Below, in pieces: positions 18,698 through 28,340 of a DNA stretch of 64,000 nucleotides. The position numbers and the translations under genes were made by a program. The stretch spans positions 32,190-96,189 of the forward strand of contig DUPQ01000032.1 of assembly GCA_012838235.1 (NCBI GenBank), given 5' to 3'. Source of the stretch: Clostridiaceae bacterium (GTDB lineage: Bacteria > Bacillota > Clostridia > DUPQ01). Below the pieces are notes generated by a model that saw only the letters and a program-made list of their open reading frames with translations, did not search any database and was not told the DNA's origin. Numbering within the stretch: the first letter of the stretch is position 1; each line of letters starts with the position of its first letter.

Positions 18698-20770
18698 ATG
18701 AATGCAAAGATTAAAAGTTACAACAACAGACCGACAATATTTATTGATGACAAGCCGGTACCGCCTATCATTTATGCTCTTACCGACTGGATAGGTGGAA
18801 GATTAAGTTACGATGAGATAACCAGGTTTTCCATAAAGAAATTTGCAGCCGCAGGTATAAGGCTGTATCAGCTGGATATCTCCTTTCAGGATATGTGGTT
18901 TGAAGACGGTACTTTTGATATCTCCATAGCGTTAAAGCAGATTAAAGGAATAATAGATGTCCGACCCGATGCGGCAGTATTCTTCCGACTGCACATCAAT
19001 CCTCCGAGATGGTGGTATAAAGGCAAAGAAAGCGAGTGGGTCAGATATGCAAATACCGAAGTTTATCCCGAGCCTGATATAGAGTTGGCCAGAACCTATA
19101 TTCTTAATGATCTGAAACCCGTACCCAGAGCAAGCTTCGCTTCGGAAAGATGGATGAACGACATGACAATCATGGTAAGAAGGTTCTTAGAGGAACTCTA
19201 TAAATCACCTTTATCCGAGCATCTTGCAGGAATACAGGTAGCAAACGGAGTGTACGGAGAACACCATTACTGGGCTTTTATGAGAAATGATCCCGACCTT
19301 TCTGAACCTATGTTAAAAAGATACAGAAAGTTTAAAAATGATCCGAACGCACAAATTCCCGGAATGGAAGAGCGATACAATCCGAAGGACGGCATATTCT
19401 TTGACCCGGAGAAAGACTCCAATCTGATTGATTATCTTACCTGTCAGCATGAGGCCGTTGCCGAATCCATCATTCACTTCTGTAAGCTTGTTAAGGACAC
19501 ATGGAAAAGAGAGATAATAACCGGCGTTTTCTACGGTTATTATGTTTCCATGTTCGGAAGAGCAGGATTGGGCGGTCATCTTGCGGAAGAGATGATACTG
19601 CAATGTCCCTATGTGGACTTTTTATCGGCACCTCAGGCATACAACAGCAATTTAAGGCATATAGGCGGAGCAGGTGTTGCCAGAGGCTTGCTGGAATCGG
19701 CAAGACTCAACAACAAACTGTTCCTTGACGAGATGGACCACCCTACCGAATTAGGGGTTCTTCACGGAGGAATGAAAGTATATCCTCCTTATGAATCATT
19801 GCAGATACTAAGAAGAAATACTTTGGTTTCCTTCCTTTCGGGAATGGGCTTTTGGTACTATGATTTCGGACCGTTTAACACATCGGGCTGGTGGTATGAA
19901 CCGTATTATCTGGATGAGATAAAGTCGTTACAGAAGATATACAACAAATACTATGAGAAGGAGTATATAAAGAGGGCGGATGTGCTTTTGGTGTTTGATA
20001 CCAAAGTCCAGAAATATACCGCTCTTACGGAAAATGCCGACCCCATTACCGATAAAGCCTGTATAAATGTAGCCTATCCGATGGCATTGAGATCGGGAGC
20101 TTCCATGGACACCATATACTTAAGCGATTTGGGAAAAACAAATTTGGATAAGTATAAATGCATAATATTCATGAACACATTCGCACTTACCGATACGCAG
20201 AAGCAGTATATAGCCAAGAAAGTTTATAAGAAAGGCCGTTCAATCGTATGGTTCTTTGCTCCCGGATATACAGATAAAAAGAGAAATGACATAGCTTTCT
20301 GTAAGCAGGTATCGGGATTTGATCTGGATGTTATTGCACCTGCGCCGCAGATAACCGTACAGTGTAAAGACTTTTCCTATTCCGTAGATAACAGTGATAA
20401 AGAGAGCAGATTGAATAAGCTGTTTGTACCAAAAGACGGAAATATATTGGGATATATAGGCAAGACTCCGGCATTGGCACATAAAACAATTGACGGCTGT
20501 GATGTATATTTCTCCTCAATACCCTTTACCACACCGGAATCCTTCAGATACATCTTTGAAAGAAGCGGAGTGCATATTTACGATAGCTGTAATGATGCGG
20601 TTATTGAAGGCTCCAATCTTCTATTGATACATGCCGAACATAAAGGAGAGAGAGTTATAAAGTTCAGGGACTCGGAAATCACCGTGGATTTCCAAGCAGG
20701 AGAAACCATATTATTTGATATTAACACCAAGGCTATATTAAGAAGAGGTGAACAGGGACTTACGGTCTGA
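18698..20770 (+). CDS. Putative clan GH-A (GH42-like) glycoside hydrolase
   Basis: A 690-residue cytoplasmic protein whose N-terminal half reads as a (beta/alpha)8 barrel. AGIRLYQLDISFQDMWF and FFRLHINPPRWW resemble early strands. GIQVANGVYGEHHYW has a Glu where GH42-type enzymes carry the acid/base, and NNKLFLDEMDHPTELG has a candidate nucleophile. The second half contains a class I glutamine-amidotransferase-like region (VLLVFDTKVQKYT ... KCIIFMNTFALT) like the trimerisation domain of GH42, and a small beta domain at the end. The family is not certain; a distinct beta-galactosidase-like family is possible. AAGGAG precedes the ATG. It stands alone between tRNA-Leu and a convergent gene. Confidence 0.7.
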   Translation: MNAKIKSYNNRPTIFIDDKPVPPIIYALTDWIGGRLSYDEITRFSIKKFAAAGIRLYQLDISFQDMWFEDGTFDISIALKQIKGIIDVRPDAAVFFRLHINPPRWWYKGKESEWVRYANTEVYPEPDIELARTYILNDLKPVPRASFASERWMNDMTIMVRRFLEELYKSPLSEHLAGIQVANGVYGEHHYWAFMRNDPDLSEPMLKRYRKFKNDPNAQIPGMEERYNPKDGIFFDPEKDSNLIDYLTCQHEAVAESIIHFCKLVKDTWKREIITGVFYGYYVSMFGRAGLGGHLAEEMILQCPYVDFLSAPQAYNSNLRHIGGAGVARGLLESARLNNKLFLDEMDHPTELGVLHGGMKVYPPYESLQILRRNTLVSFLSGMGFWYYDFGPFNTSGWWYEPYYLDEIKSLQKIYNKYYEKEYIKRADVLLVFDTKVQKYTALTENADPITDKACINVAYPMALRSGASMDTIYLSDLGKTNLDKYKCIIFMNTFALTDTQKQYIAKKVYKKGRSIVWFFAPGYTDKKRNDIAFCKQVSGFDLDVIAPAPQITVQCKDFSYSVDNSDKESRLNKLFVPKDGNILGYIGKTPALAHKTIDGCDVYFSSIPFTTPESFRYIFERSGVHIYDSCNDAVIEGSNLLLIHAEHKGERVIKFRDSEITVDFQAGETILFDINTKAILRRGEQGLTV

Positions 20771-20817
20771 TTACTGTTTTCTCAAATACATCTGTTTTAC
20801 ATATACCCAAATTGTTG

Positions 20818-22635
20818 CTAATTCGCATTTTTCGTAATAGTAAAACAGTATTCATATGCTAAGCCCAATTCGTTCTTCTGCCCTACATAACCTGCAGCTT
20901 CCTCCGCAGGAGCAAAATACTGCTTTAAATATTTTATCAACTCGGTAATGTCGGTATCGCTTCTTGTTTCTATAGTTATTGCTTCTATGTGCTCGTTCTT
21001 GAATGCTTCCTTCTTATACTTATCATTATATCCCGTATATGTCAGAAATATCGTGTCATACCCGTCAGGTACAGACTCACGCATCTCTATCTTGTTACCT
21101 TCCTTGTCATACACAGCTATAATTTTTTCCTCTTTTTCATCCTTTTCTACCTTATCTTTTGTCTCTTCCGGCAATTCGTAATATCCGATTATCTTGAATC
21201 CGACACGCATTGCCTCAAGAAAATTAATGCTTCGGTCCGACTCACTCATTGTAACAATATGGTGGTCTATACTTCGATTATTGCGAGTAGCCTCATGCAT
21301 TGCTACAGGTACTATGGCATATCCTTTTATATCCCCTTCCAATTCTTTTTCTTTCCTATAGTCTTCATTTCTTAATGCTGCAAGATCCTTACTCGTATAG
21401 TTGGTATAAAATGTTATTTCACAGCCTTTTTTCATTCTTTCTATTTCACTTACACCGGTAACAGCTTGATGAAACCACGGCCAGTTCTTACCGCTTTTTT
21501 TAAGGTAATCAGTTATTTCTCTGCCGTAAGTTCCGGGAAGTGTTATCGAAAAGCTATAAGACGGCACCTTTGTAAATGCAGGGTAATCACTCGGATTCAC
21601 TCCTTTTCTGCCCGTACTTATATTTAAATCCGTTATATACTGTGAATATCGGGAGTAGTCATTTATTAGGGCGTCGGCGTATACATGCGACATTTCCAGT
21701 TTGTCCTTCCCGTCAATCCGGGATATTGTTATTATATTCTTCTCGGAGCTTTTCTCTCCCGAAAGATCAATAGGCTTTAAATCCACCGTGTTTACAAACA
21801 TATACGAATACGGCTCATTAAACCTGTTTATCCTTTTTTCATACTGGTTAAGCATATTCATATCTGCGAAATATTCGCTTAAGAAGTATGAGAAATTTGT
21901 AAGGTCGGCCTGCTTATTCACATTAATCTCCATACAATCAATATGATCCGGTACATCTTTTTGAGCTCCGAGAACCACCGTACTTAATCCCGAATAGGAC
22001 AGATACAAAGTATCACTCTCACTTTTTGTAGTATACTCTCCTATTACCGTGAAATATGCCAAGCCGCTTGTGCCGGGGTTTATTATAAACAACACCTTCT
22101 CGTTATCAGGTAATTCTTCATTGATATGACTACTCAATGTAGAGGGAATGATAACATAGTGCTGAAAGTTTTCCGCCAATAAATCTGCGGAATATCCTTC
22201 ATAAATGGTTATTTTACTGTCTTTTTTATCGGATATTATACCGCTTAATGCGGTAATACCTTTGCAGTACTTAATTGAACCTATAACCTCTTCGACATTA
22301 CTGCTGTCCGGATTTTTCAAAATATCATTGTAGTTATACAAACTTAAGCCCTTATCGCTCATCTCATACCTGACGGAAGATATGTTGATACTGACTATTT
22401 CTTCTTTAAATGCCAACCTTTTATCCATTAGAACTTTTGAATATCTGTACGGCATATTAAGAGGCTCCTGAGCATCCGACCTTTTAAAAACAATGTCGCT
22501 GTTAGAAGTCGTAACATTGAAACGCTCTGTTTTACCGAAAAGACTGTCACGGAATATGAACAGTAAAGCTGCCGCAACAATCACAACCGATACTATGATG
22601 ATTATAGTAACACCTGTTTTTTTCTTGTTCTCCAT
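20818..22635 (-). CDS. Membrane-anchored protein of unknown function with two similar extracytoplasmic halves
   Basis: A 605-residue protein with one N-terminal transmembrane helix (TGVTIIIIVSVVIVAAALLF) and no other, so most of it should lie outside the membrane. Two parts look related. The first is near residues 140-235 (HYVIIPSTLSSHI ... FTVIGEYTTKSESDTLYLSY) and the second near 430-545 (GYAIVPVAMHEA ... FKIIGYYELPEE ... DTIFLTYTGYN). The pattern of strands and the GYYE/GEYT motif recall the extracytoplasmic (MacB-PCD/FtsX-like) domain of ABC permeases, but no permease helices or ATPase are present. A good GGAGGTTAACAG site precedes the ATG. I do not recognise a function. Confidence 0.65.
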   Translation of the reverse strand: MENKKKTGVTIIIIVSVVIVAAALLFIFRDSLFGKTERFNVTTSNSDIVFKRSDAQEPLNMPYRYSKVLMDKRLAFKEEIVSINISSVRYEMSDKGLSLYNYNDILKNPDSSNVEEVIGSIKYCKGITALSGIISDKKDSKITIYEGYSADLLAENFQHYVIIPSTLSSHINEELPDNEKVLFIINPGTSGLAYFTVIGEYTTKSESDTLYLSYSGLSTVVLGAQKDVPDHIDCMEINVNKQADLTNFSYFLSEYFADMNMLNQYEKRINRFNEPYSYMFVNTVDLKPIDLSGEKSSEKNIITISRIDGKDKLEMSHVYADALINDYSRYSQYITDLNISTGRKGVNPSDYPAFTKVPSYSFSITLPGTYGREITDYLKKSGKNWPWFHQAVTGVSEIERMKKGCEITFYTNYTSKDLAALRNEDYRKEKELEGDIKGYAIVPVAMHEATRNNRSIDHHIVTMSESDRSINFLEAMRVGFKIIGYYELPEETKDKVEKDEKEEKIIAVYDKEGNKIEMRESVPDGYDTIFLTYTGYNDKYKKEAFKNEHIEAITIETRSDTDITELIKYLKQYFAPAEEAAGYVGQKNELGLAYEYCFTITKNAN

Positions 22636-22731
22636 CTGTTAACCTCCATTCGTATATTTAAAATATAGATGTTTATGCAAACCGTATTAATTACTAACTA
22701 ACGGTACTATATAAACTATCTCGGATAATGC

Positions 22732-22827
22732 TCATACTGAAAATATGCGAATCACCAAACTTGTTGCCGTTATAACAACAATGATACATAACACTAAAAA
22801 CCGTATTTTCTTTTTTTCTTCTTTCAT
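22732..22827 (-). CDS. Possible 31-residue single-span membrane peptide
   Basis: A short frame upstream of the anchored protein gene encodes a lysine/glutamate-rich start (MKEEKKKIRF) followed by one hydrophobic helix of about 17 residues (LVLCIIVVITATSLVIR). AAGAGG lies eight bases before its ATG. It has the charge and helix layout of real small membrane proteins and is on the same strand as the next gene, 96 bases away. No homology can be claimed. Confidence 0.4.
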   Translation of the reverse strand: MKEEKKKIRFLVLCIIVVITATSLVIRIFSV

Positions 22828-23115
22828 TATTAATGCCTCTTCTCTTTCGTAAAAAATGATAAAACTGTTTTCCTGTGTTTTTTGCAGTTAATATGTCCCG
22901 AGTATACTTTCAACATGGGCATAAGTCAACAAAGGAGCAAAAGAATTCATGGAAAGTTAATTTTTTGTTCACACTTTATTAACACTTTCTTCTTATACTC
23001 ATGTTGTATTACTAGCATTTACTTCAATAATTCCTTCCTCCTCTAAAAAAATCAAAAAACATGCTAATAATACCGAAACAATATTAACAACTCCTCATAC
23101 AAAGTTTCGCTCCGT
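22828..23115. other. Non-coding stretch between the anchored-protein locus and GH127
   Basis: About 290 AT-rich bases. It presumably contains the promoter for the minus-strand genes at 22827 and 22635. No gene, tRNA or clear repeat is seen apart from the terminator that begins at 23116. Confidence 0.5.
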
Positions 23116-23140
23116 AAAATAGCACCGTGAGTGCTATTTT
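23116..23140 (-). terminator. Terminator after the GH127 gene (possibly bidirectional)
   Basis: A perfect 10-bp stem AAAATAGCAC / GTGCTATTTT with five-base loop CGTGA, 28 bases beyond the GH127 stop. The ends of the stem supply T-runs in both directions. Confidence 0.75.
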
Positions 23141-23167
23141 TCAGTGTCCGCTTTTCTTTGAATCGGC

Positions 23168-24973
23168 TCATAACCACACCCTCATCTCCGTTTCCCCCCT
23201 GTTGGCAAAGCAGTAATAGGGAATCATTCTCAATGTTTTCTTTCGGTATTTGAACGGGGTAAAGGTATAAAGGTCGTCAATGCTTTGCGGTATTTTAATA
23301 TCCACATCCAGCATATATGCGTCCAGTTGATCGGACTTTACTGTTTTGTAATTGAGCTCTTTCCCGAAAACTATATTGTTAAGAGGAAAATCGTTATCGA
23401 CAGCTTCCGCACAATATACCACAGGACCTCTCATTACGGCGGTCTTATGGGAATTGTCATACACTTTCGGGTTACTGTATACCAGTCTCGGTGTAATATC
23501 CATTTCCAATCTGATTCGGTTCTGTCCTTTTGGCAGATTGATGTATATGTAACCTTTTTTCGAAGAATATTTGCTTCTTACATCATTGATTACCAATTTT
23601 AAATATTTACACCAATAAGGTTTTCTTACGGCAACTTTATTTATTCCGGAAACTTTAATATATACTTTCCCGCAGTTCGGAAACTCCGTACTGATTTCTG
23701 CCCTTATATTTTCATACTCCAGATTGGAGGATATGAACTGGTTTATAAACAGGGTATCCTTATTATATGAATATATGTATTCGTTAATTGCTCCTATAAA
23801 TCTTATTACATTAGGAGGACAGCAGGAACAGCCGAACACTTCCTTTCTCTGAGTAACGGCATTTCTCTCGGTAAGTGTCGTGGCCACATTCCTGTTGTTC
23901 AAAACGGGCTGAATCTCCAAAGGATTTTCATAAAAGAACGCTTTCCCGTCCAGAGATACTCCCGAGAGCATTCCGTTGTAAATAATCCTTTCCACCGTGT
24001 CCGCATATACGGAGTCGGCATCAGATAAAAGCATGCGTTGCGCAAAGAATGCCAACGCTATTGCCGCACATGTTTCGGCATATCCTTTGGTATTGGGAAG
24101 ATCGTAATCCAATGTATATGCTTCACCCAGGTACGATGATCCGGTTCCCCCGGTAATATACATTCTTTTGTTCACTATATTGGAAAAAATGGCTTTACAT
24201 GCAGCAAGAAGTTCTTTGTCTTTGTATCTGTACGCAATATCCGCCATTCCCGAATAGAGATAAGATGCTCTTACTGCATGTCCTTCCGCCGTCCTCTGTT
24301 GCCTTACAGGCAGAAAATCCTGTGTGTTATATCTGTTGTAGTTGCTGCCTATCCAAGGCTCTTCTTCAACACCTCTTCGGTCAATAAAGTGCTTGGAAAG
24401 TTCAAGATACTTCTTTTTTCCGGTCGTGTCGTACATCTTGACAAGAGCAAGTTCTATTTCCTCATGACCCGGTGTTTTAAATGCGGCGGATTTTTCCGTT
24501 ATAAACACTTTGTATATGTAGTCGGCATAATCTTCCATCAGTTTTAGAAACTTGTCCTTTCCCGTCGCTTTATAGTATTGCACGGCGGCTTCCATAAGAT
24601 GACCTGCACAATAAAGTTCGTGGTCCGAACGGTGCTGCCATCGTTCTTCCGGTTTTCTTAAAAAATGCGAGTTATAGTAACCGTCATCCGACCTGTTCTT
24701 TTCAATGAGATCTACTATGCGGTCTATGAATGCCTCCAGCTCGCTGTTTCTCTCTTTATGTAGTATGAAAGATACACCTTCTATCCATTTGGCTACATCG
24801 GAATCATAGAAGATGTGTGCTATCTTCTCATTTGTAAAATCAAACGCATCAAACCTGCCTGTTTCCAGAAACCTGTTTTGAACGGCTTTTACCGTAATAT
24901 CCTTATTTATATCCTGGCGCTTCTTCCAGAAACCGTCGGTTATATCCACATGCTTGGTACCGATATGCAGCAT
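23168..24973 (-). CDS. GH127 family beta-L-arabinofuranosidase (DUF1680)
   Basis: A 601-residue glycoside hydrolase of family GH127, which releases beta-linked L-arabinofuranose from plant glycoproteins and glycans. The family has a zinc site made of one Glu and three Cys, with a Cys nucleophile. These residues are visible as YAETCAAIALAFF (E-x-C) and FGCSCCPPNVIRF (C-C). The N-terminal alpha/alpha barrel (KHVDITDGFWKKR; RSDHELYCAGHLMEAA) and C-terminal beta domains are present and length is normal. No signal peptide, so it is cytoplasmic. It lies 44 bases after a secreted PPC-repeat protein on the same strand and is probably co-transcribed. Confidence 0.9.
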   Translation of the reverse strand: MLHIGTKHVDITDGFWKKRQDINKDITVKAVQNRFLETGRFDAFDFTNEKIAHIFYDSDVAKWIEGVSFILHKERNSELEAFIDRIVDLIEKNRSDDGYYNSHFLRKPEERWQHRSDHELYCAGHLMEAAVQYYKATGKDKFLKLMEDYADYIYKVFITEKSAAFKTPGHEEIELALVKMYDTTGKKKYLELSKHFIDRRGVEEEPWIGSNYNRYNTQDFLPVRQQRTAEGHAVRASYLYSGMADIAYRYKDKELLAACKAIFSNIVNKRMYITGGTGSSYLGEAYTLDYDLPNTKGYAETCAAIALAFFAQRMLLSDADSVYADTVERIIYNGMLSGVSLDGKAFFYENPLEIQPVLNNRNVATTLTERNAVTQRKEVFGCSCCPPNVIRFIGAINEYIYSYNKDTLFINQFISSNLEYENIRAEISTEFPNCGKVYIKVSGINKVAVRKPYWCKYLKLVINDVRSKYSSKKGYIYINLPKGQNRIRLEMDITPRLVYSNPKVYDNSHKTAVMRGPVVYCAEAVDNDFPLNNIVFGKELNYKTVKSDQLDAYMLDVDIKIPQSIDDLYTFTPFKYRKKTLRMIPYYCFANRGETEMRVWL

Positions 24974-25017
24974 ATTCGATTCTCCTTTGCAGCTTTTATA
25001 TCCTTCAGTAATAAATG

Positions 25018-27378
25018 CTAATCCTGCATTTTGAAAACATTAGCTCTGAGTGTATAATCAAAGTCAAAAGCATCATTTTTAACCGCCACTGCTTTGAGGT
25101 AGTAAGTACCGTCCGCAATATCGATAAAATTGGAGATATCGGATATCTTGGCAACATGAATATGCTGAGCTCTTGAGCCGTAATTCAGAAGATCCACCTC
25201 TCTGTATACATAGATGTTAATAACATCCTTCATCATATACTTCGAACTCACATTAAAAGTAAGGCTCATCTTGTTCATACCGCTGCTGCTTATCTTGAAC
25301 CAGTCGGCATCATTTGCGGCTCTTATGGTGAAATCAATCTTTTCAGTGGGGGTTAACGGTGTCGCTTTATCCCATGTGTCGTTATTCTCATGCTTATCCG
25401 ATTCTCTGATTGTATACTCTAAGTGTATATCATCAAAAACGGGTAAAGCGGAATCTATCTTGATGTAATATTTTCCCGCCTTGTCCAGCTTATATGCCAC
25501 CCTCTCATCATACTTGTCGGAGGTAAATAACGGAGCGGCATATTCTTCATAACTGTCCAATTCCGCTTCGCTGTATATTGATACTTTAGCATATTTGTTG
25601 AAATCCGATTGCATTATGTAATCTATTACACTGTTATCTTTTTCCACGTTGAAATAGAACCAGTCGGTATCATTAACTCCCGATATTGTAAAGGTTTTTC
25701 TTTCACCGGCCGGGAAATAGGTTGCAGTATCTCTGGTGTTGTTCAGTTCGTTGGCATCGGAGTTCAGCAACGAAAGATACAATATACAGTCATCGGAAAT
25801 AATTGTATCGGATACTATTTTAATGTAATAGGTACCCTTTTCCTCCAGCATGTATATGTAGGGAGCCTTGGCGCTGTTAAAGGTGAAAAGAGGAGCGGCT
25901 TCTCCGTACGATTCCACATCATCCTGTCTGAAAACAAATATATTTACCGATGCTCCGGTCTTGGGAATATATGTGTTAAGTCTCAATGCCTGATTTTCTT
26001 TGTATGTTTTAACTGCAAACCAGTCCTGATCATTCAATGCGGGAAGCGTGAAACGTGTTTCACTGTTGCCCGATATGATTTTTGCACTTTGATAATCATT
26101 GTTGGGTTCATATCGGTCTGCCGGAATCACAGTATAACTTATCTCTATCGGAGTAGTTATTACGCTGTTATCGACAGTGTACAGTTTGAAGTAATATGTG
26201 CCTGCCTCTTCCATATACACATACGAAGTTCCCGTTCCTCTTGTTTTATACAAGATTTCCGCCGCTTCGCTGGCGGCAATTAATCGTGCACCTTCATACC
26301 AGTCGCATACAAGTTTTGCTCCCGAGAAAGATGCATTACGTATGCTGAGCTTGACCGTCTGCCCGGGCTTGTCCGTCTTTACCATTAACCAGTCCACATC
26401 GTTTGATGCGGATATGGTAACGGTTTTGGCAACTCCCGGAGTAAGCATTACCGCCTGTTCATAAGAATCATTTCCTTCCAGGCTGTCGGGAGGGATAATG
26501 TCGGTTATAAGGGTGACTTTATTGAGAACCGCTTCTCTTGCGGACGGTGTCACCTTTAAGTAGTATGTCTGCGTCTTATCACTCTTATGGGTATAATATT
26601 TGTTGAATTCGTCGGATGTGAACAATACCGGTGCGGTATCCCCGTTCTTAATCAGATCTTCTTCTCTGTAAAGTGCGACATTTACTCCTTTACCGGAACT
26701 GATATCATTCCTTATTATATATTGCAAAGCCTGATCTTTTTGTAAGGATATCTTAAACCAGTCTATATCATTTATGGCCGAGATATCTATAATGTACGGT
26801 TTCTTTATATCTATCGGCGTTGCTCTTTCCCAAACATCATTGTCTTCATATATATCATTTACGATTGTAGTGTAATTCAATTTAATATTGCTGCCGATTG
26901 CACTGTTTCCTATTACCGAAACTTTCAGATAATAAGATCCGCCTTTGCTTATCTTATATGCCGACGGTTTGTTCAGCATGTAGGTTCCGAACAGTCTCTC
27001 CGCATTATTGCCCTGACTTAAAACATCGTCTTTGTAATACAGAGCCGATATAACGCCGGTTGCAGCCTGATCGTCGCAACTTATCGTCAGAATGACGGAT
27101 TTACCTTCCGTCACGGGTTCCAGTTCAAACCACTTTTCACTGAACGAATCACTGAAGGATAAGGAATGTGTCGTATTGCCGTATATTTTTACGGCATTTT
27201 CCCACGGTCCCTTTATCACTTCCTCGGTTGCAGATTGTTGAACGGTAGCCTGTTCAGACTGTACTCTTTCTTCAGTGTTAACTATTACGGCATCATCAGT
27301 AGGAAATGATGCTAATGTTATGACGCTAAAAGTAAGAACTAATAACAGAATTCCTATGCGAACTGTATTTTTTTTCAT
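25018..27378 (-). CDS. Secreted protein made of about six PPC-like beta-sandwich repeats
   Basis: A 786-residue exported protein. The start at 27378 is chosen because GGAGGG lies five bases upstream and the product begins with a typical signal peptide (MKKNTVRIGILLLVLTFSVI); an upstream in-frame start adds 38 non-signal residues. The mature part holds about six repeats of roughly 115 residues. Each has the pre-peptidase C-terminal (PPC) pattern: E-x-N-D-x-x-x-x-A, a turn, then N-D-x-D-W-F (for example INDIDWFKISL, SNDVDWLMVKT, LNDQDWFAVKT, VNDTDWFYFNV, ANDADWFKISS), and a final YYLK or YYIK strand. No catalytic domain or anchor is seen. It precedes GH127 in the same direction. Role unknown, perhaps surface glycan or protein binding. 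Confidence 0.75.
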   Translation of the reverse strand: MKKNTVRIGILLLVLTFSVITLASFPTDDAVIVNTEERVQSEQATVQQSATEEVIKGPWENAVKIYGNTTHSLSFSDSFSEKWFELEPVTEGKSVILTISCDDQAATGVISALYYKDDVLSQGNNAERLFGTYMLNKPSAYKISKGGSYYLKVSVIGNSAIGSNIKLNYTTIVNDIYEDNDVWERATPIDIKKPYIIDISAINDIDWFKISLQKDQALQYIIRNDISSGKGVNVALYREEDLIKNGDTAPVLFTSDEFNKYYTHKSDKTQTYYLKVTPSAREAVLNKVTLITDIIPPDSLEGNDSYEQAVMLTPGVAKTVTISASNDVDWLMVKTDKPGQTVKLSIRNASFSGAKLVCDWYEGARLIAASEAAEILYKTRGTGTSYVYMEEAGTYYFKLYTVDNSVITTPIEISYTVIPADRYEPNNDYQSAKIISGNSETRFTLPALNDQDWFAVKTYKENQALRLNTYIPKTGASVNIFVFRQDDVESYGEAAPLFTFNSAKAPYIYMLEEKGTYYIKIVSDTIISDDCILYLSLLNSDANELNNTRDTATYFPAGERKTFTISGVNDTDWFYFNVEKDNSVIDYIMQSDFNKYAKVSIYSEAELDSYEEYAAPLFTSDKYDERVAYKLDKAGKYYIKIDSALPVFDDIHLEYTIRESDKHENNDTWDKATPLTPTEKIDFTIRAANDADWFKISSSGMNKMSLTFNVSSKYMMKDVINIYVYREVDLLNYGSRAQHIHVAKISDISNFIDIADGTYYLKAVAVKNDAFDFDYTLRANVFKMQD

Positions 27379-27565
27379 TATGTCCCTCCGAATGATGTAT
27401 AAAGGATACATCAATATACTAAAATTGTAAACACAAAAGGCGCCATTCCGGACATAGTTCAGAAAAAGTTCACAATTAACCGTAACTATCAAGTGAGTCT
27501 TTGAAGCAATGTCTTCGGTGTTTAAAAATAATACGGTTTATGCTAACATATCGATAGGAGGCAGC

Positions 27566-28276
27566 ATGAGAACTGTTTTGATAACCGGTGCTTCAAAGGG
27601 GATCGGGCGACAGACAACTGAGGATTTTTTGGCAGCCGGGTACAATGTTATCGCTAATTTCCATACTACAAAAATGGATAAATCGGAATATCCCTCGTTT
27701 CAGGAGCATATCGAGGTGATAAAAGCCGATGTCTCCGACTATGGTCAGGTTGAAGAAATGTTCAAAAAAGGCAAAGAACGATTCGGCAACATTGACGTTG
27801 TTATAAACAATGCCGCCGTAAACTATGCGGGCCTTCTTTCTCAGATGGAAGAAAAAGACTGGGACAGAATTATCAATGTCAATCTTAAGGGAATATTTAA
27901 CGTATGCAAATGTGCGATACCTTCCATGGTCAACAGAAAAGCGGGGCATATTATAAATATATCTTCCATGTGGGGCATAACCGGTGCTTCCTGTGAGGTT
28001 GCCTATTCGGTATCCAAAGCCGGTGTCATAGGCTTTACAAAAGCGCTGGCAAAAGAACTGGCTCCTTCAAATATATATGTCAACTGCGTCGCACCCGGCA
28101 TAATACAGACCGATATGAATAAAGCCTATACTCAACAGGAATTGGAAGAGATGATTCCTTTGGGAAGAATAGGTAAATGCAGGGATGTATCGGAAATGCT
28201 TCTTTTCTTAGCCGATGAGAAGACCTCGTTTATAACCGGGCAGGTCTTTTCGGTAAACGGGGGAACGGTGATTTAG
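27566..28276 (+). CDS. SDR-family NAD(P)-dependent oxidoreductase (FabG-like)
   Basis: A 236-residue short-chain dehydrogenase. The Rossmann motif is LITGASKGIG at the N-terminus, then NNAAVN, the catalytic Ser in NISSMWG and the Tyr-x3-Lys pair in YSVSKAGVIGF, then the VAPGIIQTDM loop and the C-terminal FITGQVFSVNGG. The sequence is close to 3-oxoacyl-ACP reductases, but no fatty-acid genes are near, so another carbonyl substrate is possible. I use the ATG at 27566, with AGGAGG four bases before it. An upstream frame extension to 27509 lacks a site and family similarity. It is divergent from the PPC-repeat gene. Confidence 0.88.
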   Translation: MRTVLITGASKGIGRQTTEDFLAAGYNVIANFHTTKMDKSEYPSFQEHIEVIKADVSDYGQVEEMFKKGKERFGNIDVVINNAAVNYAGLLSQMEEKDWDRIINVNLKGIFNVCKCAIPSMVNRKAGHIINISSMWGITGASCEVAYSVSKAGVIGFTKALAKELAPSNIYVNCVAPGIIQTDMNKAYTQQELEEMIPLGRIGKCRDVSEMLLFLADEKTSFITGQVFSVNGGTVI

Positions 28277-28340
28277 TTTAAGGACAGTTCATAATTTCCA
28301 TCTATTATATGATACTATTAATGTCGGGAGATTAAAATTA

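Noticed and set aside
20772..20850. TACTGTTTT and AAAACAGTA as a terminator between two convergent genes
   Set aside because: The arms are about 60 bases apart and without G-C strength or a T-run.
25609..26283. A 224-codon plus-strand open frame
   Set aside because: Antisense to the PPC-repeat protein; Cys/Tyr-rich nonsense composition and no start signals.
25018..27378. Periodic similarity at about 350-base spacing
   Set aside because: It reflects the PPC domain repeats of one protein and is not a nucleotide repeat element.
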